Positions 54,377-61,978 of a DNA stretch of 64,000 nucleotides are shown one piece after another. The notes beneath the pieces are model-generated. The model was not told the origin of the DNA and searched no databases. It saw nothing but the letters and a program-made list of their open reading frames with translations. The number at the start of each line of letters is the position of its first letter. The first letter of the stretch is position 1. Source of the stretch: an uncultured Desulfobulbus sp. (GTDB taxonomy: Bacteria > Desulfobacterota > Desulfobulbia > Desulfobulbales > Desulfobulbaceae); the NCBI RefSeq assembly GCF_963665445.1, contig NZ_OY762276.1:4334601-4398600 (forward strand), read 5' to 3'. Both the position numbers and the translations under genes were made by a program.

Positions 54377-55441
54377 TCAGTTCGTCCTGCCTGCCTTGAG
54401 TAGTGCCTGTTCCAGGCGGAGACAGTGATTTGCATGGCGCAGTCGAAACAGCTCTTCCGCTTCAGAACTGCGGTGCAGATTGCGAGACGAGGGATGTTGC
54501 TCAGCCGACGGGGCTGAGAGCGTTTGTTCCCCGCAGTTGGACAACGCGGTCTGCCAATCGTGGAGGGTCTGCAAGGGGGAGCGGTGGTGGAGACATTTGA
54601 GAGGAAGCTCGGCGTTAAAGAATGCGCAGAAATCCGCCACTATTTCCCGGACCTGGCCGAGGGAGCCATGATATGGGGAGGCGCGGAGGGTTTCAAGGAA
54701 TGAAGGGCAGTTTTCAAGGAGCGTTGCTGCCTGGTGGGGATCGTGCAAGTGATGCACAAGGTGGTAGTGATTGCAGAGAAGGTCAAAGGGATGTTGCCCC
54801 TCTCCGCTTTGCTGCGGCTGATGTTCGGACCCTGGAATGCTGAACTCCGGTGTTGCCGGCGTATGGATGGTATGGACGGTAAAGGGGATTTTTTTGAGCA
54901 GGTTGTGCAGGAAAGCGGTTGCTGTGTGGGAAGATCGTATTTCTGCATAGAGCCAGCGCGTGGGCAGATCAACGGCAAGGTACAGAATATGGGGTTGGGC
55001 AGCCTTCAGCAGAGGGGACAGGTCGATGGCTGCTATGCTCAAGACTCCGGGAGGGGGCGGGGAGTGGCGGTATTGACCGCATTGCTGCACCATGCCGGAG
55101 AGTTTGGAGATACCGTATCGTCTGAGGCAGCGATCAAGGGCGGAGCGGGAAATGGCTGGTTGCACAAAGACACGCGTCACCAGGAGAAGATCGTCCAAGG
55201 GCAGAAAAAGCAGCAGGCGCAGAGCGACCACCGCCAGTTCGTCCCCAGGTTTGAGCACCGTGTGTATGGTCAGAGGACGGTGGGAGTTGTCCTCCACGGA
55301 TTGGCGATTTTTCCATTTACGCACCGTGGAACGGCTTATGCCGTATTTTTCCGCCAAAACCCGTTCGGAAAGATCGGATGACTGAATCTCCGCACGAATT
55401 GCCGGGGTGGTTCGGGCCTGTTTGTGGAGTCGAATTTTCAT
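54377..55441 (-). CDS. IS481-like transposase relative lacking catalytic residues
   Basis: 354 residues from MKIRLHKQARTTPAIRAEIQ. The HTH half is well preserved (LAEKYGISRSTVRKWKNRQS and LPLDDLLLVTRVFVQPAISRSALDRCLRRYGIS), as in IS481 transposases. The integrase-like half is still recognisable (AAIDLSPLLK, LYLAVDLPTRWLYAEIRSSH), but where IS481 enzymes have TDNG this protein has TPAT, so the second catalytic Asp is missing. The frame is nonetheless intact, and no terminal inverted repeats were seen. It ends 33 bases before putA, same strand. Either a decaying insertion or a protein kept for DNA binding. Confidence 0.72.
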   Translation of the reverse strand: MKIRLHKQARTTPAIRAEIQSSDLSERVLAEKYGISRSTVRKWKNRQSVEDNSHRPLTIHTVLKPGDELAVVALRLLLFLPLDDLLLVTRVFVQPAISRSALDRCLRRYGISKLSGMVQQCGQYRHSPPPPGVLSIAAIDLSPLLKAAQPHILYLAVDLPTRWLYAEIRSSHTATAFLHNLLKKIPFTVHTIHTPATPEFSIPGSEHQPQQSGEGQHPFDLLCNHYHLVHHLHDPHQAATLLENCPSFLETLRASPYHGSLGQVREIVADFCAFFNAELPLKCLHHRSPLQTLHDWQTALSNCGEQTLSAPSAEQHPSSRNLHRSSEAEELFRLRHANHCLRLEQALLKAGRTN

Positions 55442-55544
55442 GAACAGCGTATCCCCCAATCAATCGGTTCGTTATTCACTGTAAAGCAAAGCCATTCTCC
55501 GGTCCACCGCCTTTCCGTTTCTGAGCATGGATAGTGCCCTTTTG

Positions 55545-55581
55545 CAAAAGTAAAGCCGCGGCAGGAGGTCCCGCCGCGGCT
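55545..55581 (-). terminator. Terminator of the TauE/SafE operon
   Basis: AGCCGCGGC (55554-55562) and GCCGCGGCT (55573-55581) form a perfect 9-base stem. Reading the minus strand it is followed by TTTACTTTTG. It lies 25 bases after the stop of the 55607-56311 gene. Confidence 0.82.
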
Positions 55582-55606
55582 CAAGATGGTATTCAGGATG
55601 GATGGC

Positions 55607-56311
55607 TCAGTGCTCCAGACGAATACCGATGCCCTCGAAGAGGAAGAGCACACCAAACCCGTACCAGACGGTGTAGATCACGTAGAAGGCCAGGGCAAAG
55701 ACCAGCAACAGGACCTCGCTTTTCACCGGTTTGGCCTGAACGCCGTAGTAGTTGTAGGCGGGCTCGATGGCCTTGGTCATGGCGTTTTTGACCGCCTTGG
55801 CCTTTTCAAACTCCTTGGCTTTGTTCAGGTCTTTTTCCATTGCTCCCAGTGACTTATACCAACTGTTCATCACCTTGCGCTCATTGATCCCATATTTTTG
55901 GGCAATGGCCGCACCATCGTTTTTGTACATCAGGTCAGCATCTTCGAGCATCACGGTGAGCATGGCCCCGAAATCGCCACTCACGGAAACCTTGGTGCCC
56001 TCGATTGTGGCCGGAATCTTGTTGGTGTTGAACAGGTTCGCAGTGGTGGCCGCTTCGTCCTCGGATTTCATGGACATGGTGTTTGCAAAATTCTGGCCGT
56101 TGTACTTGGCCACCTTCTCTTTTTGCCGATCAACATAGTAGGCCGAGCCCTTGGACAGTTCGTTGAAGAAGTTGTCCAGATAATCCAGGCCGTTTACCTT
56201 GCCGCCTTTGGCCCCCGGATACCAGGGCATAAAGATCGCTGCGAAGACCAGGAAAAAGGGGATGAGCAAAAGGATTGCGCGTGTGCGATATTGTGCGGAT
56301 GTAGTAGCCAT
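55607..56311 (-). CDS. Unknown membrane-anchored protein next to TauE/SafE permease
   Basis: 234 residues. One membrane helix near the N-terminus (AILLLIPFFLVFAAIFMPWYPG) and a second at the C-terminus (VLLLVFALAFYVIYTVWYGFGVLFLF) enclose a soluble, probably periplasmic domain of ~150 residues rich in Lys, Asp and Asn. I do not recognise a family. Its ATG lies one base after the permease stop, so the two are almost certainly translated together and may form one transport complex. Confidence 0.75.
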   Translation of the reverse strand: MATTSAQYRTRAILLLIPFFLVFAAIFMPWYPGAKGGKVNGLDYLDNFFNELSKGSAYYVDRQKEKVAKYNGQNFANTMSMKSEDEAATTANLFNTNKIPATIEGTKVSVSGDFGAMLTVMLEDADLMYKNDGAAIAQKYGINERKVMNSWYKSLGAMEKDLNKAKEFEKAKAVKNAMTKAIEPAYNYYGVQAKPVKSEVLLLVFALAFYVIYTVWYGFGVLFLFEGIGIRLEH

Positions 56312-56312
56312 A

Positions 56313-57599
56313 TCAGTGTGCCTCCTCTGTACGCAGAACGTTGAGGTTTGAGAAAAAGCTGTAGAAGACCCAGGTGGCGAAGATGATGATGATCACGAAG
56401 AAGCCGATGGTGCCGATGGTGTCCAAAATTTTGAGGGTATCGGGACCAATCTTCATGTAGCCCATCTTGGTCAGTTTGGCGGGCAGGGCGCAGGCACGGT
56501 TGAAGAAACCGGCACTGACGGTGACCGCATAAAAGGCGCGGATGGTAGTGCCATGCACGACCTTGGTGACGATGGAACCGATCTGGATACCGATCAGTGA
56601 ACCAAGCAGCATACCCATGGCCAGGGTATAGAAGATAAAGCCGTAGATCGCATACTGGCTGATCGAGGCATACCCTGCGGTGAACACGATCTGGAAGATA
56701 TCGGTACCAACGGTGGTCATGGAGGAAACGCCCAGACCGTAGACGAACATGGGGAAGGTGAGGAAGCCGCCTCCCACACCCATGATGGCGGCGGTCAGGC
56801 CGACGATGAAACCACAGATCACGAGGAAGATGGCGGAAATGCGGCGGCCACCGGGGGTAACGCCCTCGTCAAAGGTGAGCATCGGCGGGATGTTGATCTT
56901 CTGCAGGGCCTGACCGACGGGGGGGATCTCTTCGGCCAATTTCTTTGCACCGGCCTCCTTGGCGGGGGCGGTGTTCTTGCGGGCGGTCTTGGCCCAGTCG
57001 GCCAGGGCGTAAAAGGCCAGGAAACCGAGCATGATTACATAGATGGTGGTGATGAAGGCATCACTGAGCACCGGGTTTTTGTCATAGAGGTAACGGTTGA
57101 TATATCCGCCCACGGTGGAACCGGAGATGGCGCCGACGAGAAAGGTAACCGCCAACCCTACGGAGATGTTGCCCATCTTGCGATGGAGCACCGAGCCCAT
57201 GATGGCCTTGGCAAAGATGTGGAACAGGTCGGTACCGACCGCGAGAATACCCTTGACGCCGACACTCATCAGGGCGGGAGCGATGATGAAACCGCCACCG
57301 GCGCCGATACAGCCGGTGATCAGACCGGCGCAGAGTCCGACCAGGATGGAGGCGCCGAAGACCATGTTTGAGTAATGTGAGGGGCCATAGGCCGATTTAC
57401 CACCCAAGAAGTTGGGCAGTCCATTGCCGATATCCTCGGCAAAACAGATGCCGCCGATAATGACCGGCAACAACAGCAGACCGAGTACCAGCAGTCTTTT
57501 ACGACTTTTGAGGATATTGGTAGACATCTCCAATTCCCATTGTGCCTGGGCCTTGGCCCCGGCGACCATGAATTGGTTCAGCTGACGGAAGAATTTCAT
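56313..57599 (-). CDS. Sulfite exporter TauE/SafE family permease
   Basis: 428 residues with eight to ten membrane helices in two related halves; each has the family's G-rich motif (GLITGCIGAGGGFIIAPALM and GLTAAIMGVGGGFLTFPMFV). Members move sulfite, sulfoacetate or other organosulfur anions. The start at 57599 (MKFFRQLNQF) has AAAGGAG nearby; the upstream extension to 57665 is not protein-like. A large cytoplasmic insert lies between the halves (~215-255). It is downstream of a sensor kinase and a receiver on the same strand, suggesting regulated anion export or uptake. Confidence 0.9.
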   Translation of the reverse strand: MKFFRQLNQFMVAGAKAQAQWELEMSTNILKSRKRLLVLGLLLLPVIIGGICFAEDIGNGLPNFLGGKSAYGPSHYSNMVFGASILVGLCAGLITGCIGAGGGFIIAPALMSVGVKGILAVGTDLFHIFAKAIMGSVLHRKMGNISVGLAVTFLVGAISGSTVGGYINRYLYDKNPVLSDAFITTIYVIMLGFLAFYALADWAKTARKNTAPAKEAGAKKLAEEIPPVGQALQKINIPPMLTFDEGVTPGGRRISAIFLVICGFIVGLTAAIMGVGGGFLTFPMFVYGLGVSSMTTVGTDIFQIVFTAGYASISQYAIYGFIFYTLAMGMLLGSLIGIQIGSIVTKVVHGTTIRAFYAVTVSAGFFNRACALPAKLTKMGYMKIGPDTLKILDTIGTIGFFVIIIIFATWVFYSFFSNLNVLRTEEAH

Positions 57600-57661
57600 T
57601 GTGATCTCCTTTTTTTGAAATAACCCTCGATTCTCTCGATGTTCAAAACGACGCGGCCCCC

Positions 57662-58090
57662 TCAACTCGGCAGCGCCATATCCCTCTTGATCTGTGCCGT
57701 CTCAATTTTTTCCTGCTGAATCCGCTTGCGCTCGTAGGCGGCATCGAGCTTTTCCATCAGCGGTTCCGTGTCTATGGGCTTCATCAGGTAATCAAAGGCG
57801 CCGAATTTGATCCCATTGATCCCTGATTCCACCGAGGCGTGGCCGGTGAGCATGACCACTTCGGTGAGCGGCGCGAGTTTTTTGATTTCCCGCAGGGTCT
57901 CGATGCCGTCCATGCCGGGCATCTTCACATCCAACAGAACCACGTCGTAGGCCTTGGCCTTGATCTTCTCCAGGGCAGTGGCGCCGTCCTGGGCACTGTC
58001 GCAGCTGAGGTCACGCTTGCTGAGTTTTTTGACCATGATCTCGCGAAAGTCCTGTTCGTCATCCACCAGTAAAATGTCATAACGGGTCAT
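57662..58090 (-). CDS. Single-domain response regulator
   Basis: 142 residues, one receiver domain: acidic pocket D10/D11, phospho-acceptor D54 (VVLLDVKMPGMDG), T82 and K104 (LMKPID). No output domain; a helical tail follows. It lies 11 bases downstream of the sensor kinase. It probably acts by protein contact. The receiver at 61556 shares LTGHASVxSGI and GAFDYxxKPID with it, so the two are paralogues. Confidence 0.92.
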   Translation of the reverse strand: MTRYDILLVDDEQDFREIMVKKLSKRDLSCDSAQDGATALEKIKAKAYDVVLLDVKMPGMDGIETLREIKKLAPLTEVVMLTGHASVESGINGIKFGAFDYLMKPIDTEPLMEKLDAAYERKRIQQEKIETAQIKRDMALPS

Positions 58091-58101
58091 GCCTTCTCTC
58101 C

Positions 58102-59757
58102 TTATCCTTCCTGTTTGACTGAGCGAATGGGCAGGGTAACGGTAAAAACGGTTCCTCCCCCTTGTCGATTCTCTGCTTCAATAGTCCCTCCCAGTGTGCG
58201 AATTATGTTTTGGCTGATGGACAGGCCCAGGCCGGTCCCCTTGCCTTGTTCCTTGGTGGTGAAAAAGGGATCCCAGATTTTCTTCATCACCTCCGGGGGG
58301 ATCCCGGGCCCGTTGTCCGCGACTTGAACGGAGATCTGCTGAGGGGTGCAGGAGGTGATAATCTCCACCGTGCCGTCGTGGCCGACGGCATCGAGAGCGT
58401 TGTCGATCAGGTTCAACAGGATCTGCTGCAGGCGGTGGCCCTCGGTCATGGTGGGGGGGAGCTGCGGATCGAGTTGGAGATCGATTTTGATGTTGTTGTG
58501 CTTGGCTTCCTTTTCAAGGAAAGAGAGCGTTTCATGGACGATGTCGTTGATCTGAACCTGTTCCTGTTCGGCGCTGATCTTGCGCGCGAAGCCGAGCAAG
58601 CGGTGGGTGATGGTGGCGGCACGCTGCACGTGGTGTTTGATCTTCTTGATCGTCTGCTGGTACTCCTCCAGATTCTTGAGCGTGGCCGGGTCTTCCTCGG
58701 TCAGCAGTTCTTCGATCCAGCCCGCCTGGGCGAGGATCATCTGCAGGGGATTGTTGATTTCGTGAGCCACTCCAGCTGCCAGCCGGCCGATGTTAGCCAT
58801 CTTTTCGATATGGGCCATCTGCTGGTCCATGGCGGCAGCCTCACGGTCGGCCTTGGCCACATGGGCGACGATGAAGCGGCTGAGAAAGACGGCGATGATG
58901 AAGAACAGGGTGGCGGTGATGACGATGATTATCAGGGTCCGGTTGAGATGCTGGTAATAGGGGCCGAGCATGTCCGGGATACGCACCTTGAGCATCAGCA
59001 TCCAGGTCCCGTTGTTGAGCCAGGTGGTGGCGTAGAGGGTGTCCCCCTCATGGACCAGTTCCGGGGGGGAGTGATGGCGGACCAGCCGCATCTCCTGCTC
59101 CGACAGGACGGTCAGGTTGCCCTGGAGGCTCGGGGTTTGCAGTTCGCCCGATTTGTTGACGATGAAAACGTCGCCGTGTTCGCCGATCTGGGCACTGTGC
59201 AGAAGCGAGTTGAACACGCTGGAATTAATGGTGGTGCGTAGCACATAGCGTTTGAGTGGATCGGTCAGGGCCACCACGAAGTGGGGGAGCTTGCGGTAGC
59301 CGCTGAAGATGTCGCTGACGTGTGCGCCACGCACCAACACTTCCGAAAACCAGGGTTGATTCCTGTAATTTTTGCCGGTGACCTGTTCCCGATAGGGACC
59401 GACATAGGCCCTTTGTTCACCGTTGGTATCGATCAGCTGCAGATCGACCATGCCTCCGGAACCGCTGATGGCCAGGAACAACTGATTGAGGTGGCTTTGA
59501 TCCTCGAGGTATGCCTGGGGATAAAGACTGATCAGGGTGGTGAGGAGATCGACCTGGTGTTTGAGGAAATTGTTGATCACATCCTGGCGATGCTGCGCCA
59601 CCTGGCTGGCGGTCAGCTCCAGGTCCTTGATCGCGACCTGCTTGGAGTTGTAGATCGAGGTGGTGGCGATAATGAGGATGGGAATGATGCCGCAGATAAA
59701 GAATCCCAGGGCCAGCAGTTTGGTGAGGTTCTGATAGTGTTGATGTTTATCGGCCAT
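58102..59757 (-). CDS. Sensor histidine kinase with periplasmic Cache-like domain
   Basis: 551 residues. Membrane helix near 13-35, an extracytoplasmic Cache-like sensor domain (~40-270; AYVGPYREQVTGKNYRNQPW is typical), a second helix (~272-297), then HisKA with H332 (GVAHEINNPLQMIL) and the HATPase domain (NLIDNALDAVG, DNGPGIPP, DPFFTTKEQGKGTGLGLSIS). It should phosphorylate the receiver encoded next. The ligand is unknown; the adjacent TauE/SafE gene hints at a small anion. Confidence 0.92.
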   Translation of the reverse strand: MADKHQHYQNLTKLLALGFFICGIIPILIIATTSIYNSKQVAIKDLELTASQVAQHRQDVINNFLKHQVDLLTTLISLYPQAYLEDQSHLNQLFLAISGSGGMVDLQLIDTNGEQRAYVGPYREQVTGKNYRNQPWFSEVLVRGAHVSDIFSGYRKLPHFVVALTDPLKRYVLRTTINSSVFNSLLHSAQIGEHGDVFIVNKSGELQTPSLQGNLTVLSEQEMRLVRHHSPPELVHEGDTLYATTWLNNGTWMLMLKVRIPDMLGPYYQHLNRTLIIIVITATLFFIIAVFLSRFIVAHVAKADREAAAMDQQMAHIEKMANIGRLAAGVAHEINNPLQMILAQAGWIEELLTEEDPATLKNLEEYQQTIKKIKHHVQRAATITHRLLGFARKISAEQEQVQINDIVHETLSFLEKEAKHNNIKIDLQLDPQLPPTMTEGHRLQQILLNLIDNALDAVGHDGTVEIITSCTPQQISVQVADNGPGIPPEVMKKIWDPFFTTKEQGKGTGLGLSISQNIIRTLGGTIEAENRQGGGTVFTVTLPIRSVKQEG

Positions 59758-59768
59758 GGTCCACGTCC

Positions 59769-60305
59769 TCAGGGATTGAGCAGGGTTTCGATGTCGATGG
59801 CCTGATCCACCGGAAACCAGTGGACCGGGATTGTACGTTCTAACAGGGCATTGATGCAGTGCTGGATCTCGCTTGTCGGGACACTGCTGTTTTGCAGGAG
59901 AAAGATGGCATCCGGATCAAAGGTGATGATCTTCAACTCCGTGTTTGCATCGTTCTGGATGAAGTCGAAGATATAGTCTGAGTGCTCCCGTTGCCGATAG
60001 AGGGCCCAGATGATGTCGCGGGTCATCTCCGGAGAAACCTCTGCCTCCATGAGAATGAACAGAATTTTTTTGATGGTGCCTTGGAGCAGCCGATCCGGGA
60101 TACGGATGTTATGGCGGATGAGATGCTGGATCAGGTCCTGGGAGCGTATCAGCAAGGTAGCATTGGCCGAAATCACCGGGAGCATGCCTTTGTCGACCCA
60201 GCGTGCAAGTCGCTCCTCGGATATCGAACAGATCGCGGCTGCCTGCGCAAAATTCAGATATTCGAGATCTTCGGGATGAAGATGTGTTTTCAGCTCGTCT
60301 GCCAT
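59769..60305 (-). CDS. HTH protein, first gene of the kinase/permease operon
   Basis: 178 residues from the ATG at 60305, which has GGAGAGG upstream (in-frame ATGs also exist at 60317 and 60338). N-terminal MerR/excisionase-like HTH (YLNFAQAAAICSISEERLAR, then WVDKGMLPVISANATLLIRSQDL). The C-terminal ~100 residues start KKILFILMEAEVSPEMTRDI and have an alternating strand-helix pattern like a receiver domain, but without the acidic pocket. Probably the transcription regulator of this operon, possibly via a degenerate receiver. 11 bases precede the kinase. Confidence 0.65.
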   Translation of the reverse strand: MADELKTHLHPEDLEYLNFAQAAAICSISEERLARWVDKGMLPVISANATLLIRSQDLIQHLIRHNIRIPDRLLQGTIKKILFILMEAEVSPEMTRDIIWALYRQREHSDYIFDFIQNDANTELKIITFDPDAIFLLQNSSVPTSEIQHCINALLERTIPVHWFPVDQAIDIETLLNP

Positions 60306-61150
60306 GGTCCTCTCCATTGACGCGAAACGCTTGTGCAACCTTTGCCTTTAATTAGGCAAAAATGGGTCCGGTTCGGCGATGACCTGAAGGGCTTTATTAC
60401 TTTTTCTTTTATTTCAAGATCTTAAAATGTATGCTGTTGAGGGGCTGCTCTGGATGTGCCGAGATCAATTGAGAGGTGATGTATGCTCTGGGTAACAGAT
60501 GAGAATGATTTTTCAGTTTAAGTTGCTGAAAATAGGTGTTTATGTGGCTTGTGAGGATGGGGGATGACGTGCCACAATTAATCGTCTCTGGTGATTGTAT
60601 ACCACGAAATTGTGGTACCTCACGCCAGCGGAAAAACATGTTCAGCTACGCTTAACCCGCGTTTGTTCCTCTAAGAAATAATGGTTGCCGCAGGTGTTCG
60701 GCGCCAGAATGCAAGCAAGATTTGAGAGGCTTGTAAATACTGTCGTCCAAGGACGGACCAGTGTTCTATGATCACTCCATTTTTTTTGATATATTGGTAA
60801 TATGCTGTTGAAGATATTTCTTACATACATAATTTTCCCTCAACAAAAACTCGGTTGAGAAAACCTCCTTTCCAAGAGTCTCTTGCTTCCCGTCGGACAG
60901 GAGCGGTTGTGTCAGCAAAGTGGAAAAAATTGGGATTTGGTGTATCGGGAAAATGTTGCCCTAGCCGAGAGGAATGGACGTACGAAGGGGGAAGTATTGG
61001 TATGTGATCAACCGGGATAGTTCATATATGGAACAGATTATTGTGAAGCAGAGGTAACACTGCCAAACGTAGTGTGCATGAGGGGGCATACAATAGGCAG
61101 TGCAGGACGAAATTGGTCAGTTGGAGAGCGAGAAAGAAGGGCGGGGAAAG
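60306..61150. other. About 850 bases of AT-rich non-coding DNA
   Basis: Short frames on both strands lack ribosome-binding sites and normal codon use, so none is called. Visible elements are TTTGCCT-TTAATT-AGGCAAA (60341-60360), just upstream of the HTH gene and a likely operator or promoter feature, and TACCAC-GAAATT-GTGGTA (60600-60617). The middle part (60620-60790) has scraps of protein-like sequence broken by stops and may be an old gene remnant, which I could not identify. Confidence 0.55.
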
Positions 61151-61154
61151 GGAG

Positions 61155-61190
61155 GAAAAGGGGCGGAAACAGGAGCATCCTGTTTCCCCC
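61155..61190 (-). terminator. Probable terminator of the lipoprotein gene
   Basis: GGAAACAGG (61165-61173) and CCTGTTTCC (61179-61187) form a perfect 9-base stem with a 5-base loop, 14 bases after the minus-strand stop at 61201. On that strand it is followed by GCCCCTTTTCC, a weak pyrimidine tract. Confidence 0.6.
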
Positions 61191-61200
61191 CTGCGATGCA

Positions 61201-61530
61201 TTACAGCTGTTGATCCTCAGGATAATTCGAGTTGAACGTGTAGGAAGCGACCGTCCCGTCAACGTCGAAGCGAATCACCAGATCTCGGCTCAGGGTGTCG
61301 CCGAGGCCGGTTTTATAGGTGCCATAGCTCCAGGTCGGGCGACCATCCTCCACTCCGGTACGCCAGGGTCGTCCGAACATCTGTTCGATCTGGGCACGGG
61401 TGGTCTGGTGCAGTTGGATCTGCGGCACCATGTGGGTATTGAAATCCTTGCCGGCAGAAATACAGCCGGTCAACAGCAGACCGAAAAGAAAAGGAAGGAG
61501 AGATTTTTTCAGAAAAATAAAGTGTTGCAT
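61201..61530 (-). CDS. Small lipoprotein of the SmpA/BamE type
   Basis: 109 residues. Signal peptide with lipobox ending at Cys23 (LLTGC). The mature part has QIQLHQTTRAQIEQMFGRPW followed by SYGTYKT and a final strand segment (LVIRFDVDGTVASYTF), the SmpA/OmlA (BamE-like) fold. Such proteins stabilise outer-membrane assembly, but many short paralogues exist, so this need not be BamE itself. Downstream of a receiver gene, separated by 25 bases. Confidence 0.78.
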   Translation of the reverse strand: MQHFIFLKKSLLPFLFGLLLTGCISAGKDFNTHMVPQIQLHQTTRAQIEQMFGRPWRTGVEDGRPTWSYGTYKTGLGDTLSRDLVIRFDVDGTVASYTFNSNYPEDQQL

Positions 61531-61555
61531 AGATAAGTGTGCTTGGGTATTGGGA

Positions 61556-61978
61556 TTAGAGACTTTCTTTGTTAATCAGCGCCTTTTGTGCCGCGAGTTC
61601 GACTTTCTCGAGCAACTCAAGCACATCGATCGGCTTGAGACAGTAGTCAAAGGCGCCGCTCTGCATGCCCTCGATCCCGGATTTGACCGAGGCATGACCG
61701 GTGAGAATGATCACCTCCACCAGGGGCCAGCGCTCCTTGACCTTTTTCAGGCATTGGATACCGTCCAGGCCTGGCATGCTCACATCCATGATGATCACGT
61801 CGATCGGCTCCGTCTCCAGGGTTTCCAAAGCGCTCGCGCAGCAGTCGGCCAAACTGAGCTGTACCCCCATGCGGGTCATCCGTTTGAGAATGATCTCCTT
61901 GAATTCCGGTTCATCGTCGACCAACAGCAAGTGAATCTTCAGGGCCGCATCGAGTTTGAAGGCACGCTCATTTGTCAT
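61556..61978 (-). CDS. Single-domain response regulator coupled to PEP/pyruvate-binding protein
   Basis: 140 residues, one receiver domain: D21/D22, phospho-acceptor D65 (VIIMDVSMPGLDG), T93 and K115 (YCLKPID). No output domain. Its ATG lies 11 bases inside the end of the upstream PEP/pyruvate-binding gene, so translation is coupled and the two proteins probably act together. No kinase is adjacent; the one at 58102 could serve it. Confidence 0.9.
   Translation of the reverse strand: MTNERAFKLDAALKIHLLLVDDEPEFKEIILKRMTRMGVQLSLADCCASALETLETEPIDVIIMDVSMPGLDGIQCLKKVKERWPLVEVIILTGHASVKSGIEGMQSGAFDYCLKPIDVLELLEKVELAAQKALINKESL

Noticed and set aside
60306-60345. Possible sigma-54 promoter upstream of the HTH gene (GGCAAAGGTTGCA on the minus strand)
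   Set aside because: The GG to GC distance is two bases too short for the strict -24/-12 spacing.
60409-60830. Two short minus-strand frames (76 and 62 codons)
   Set aside because: AT-rich, no ribosome-binding site, no recognisable motif, irregular codon use.
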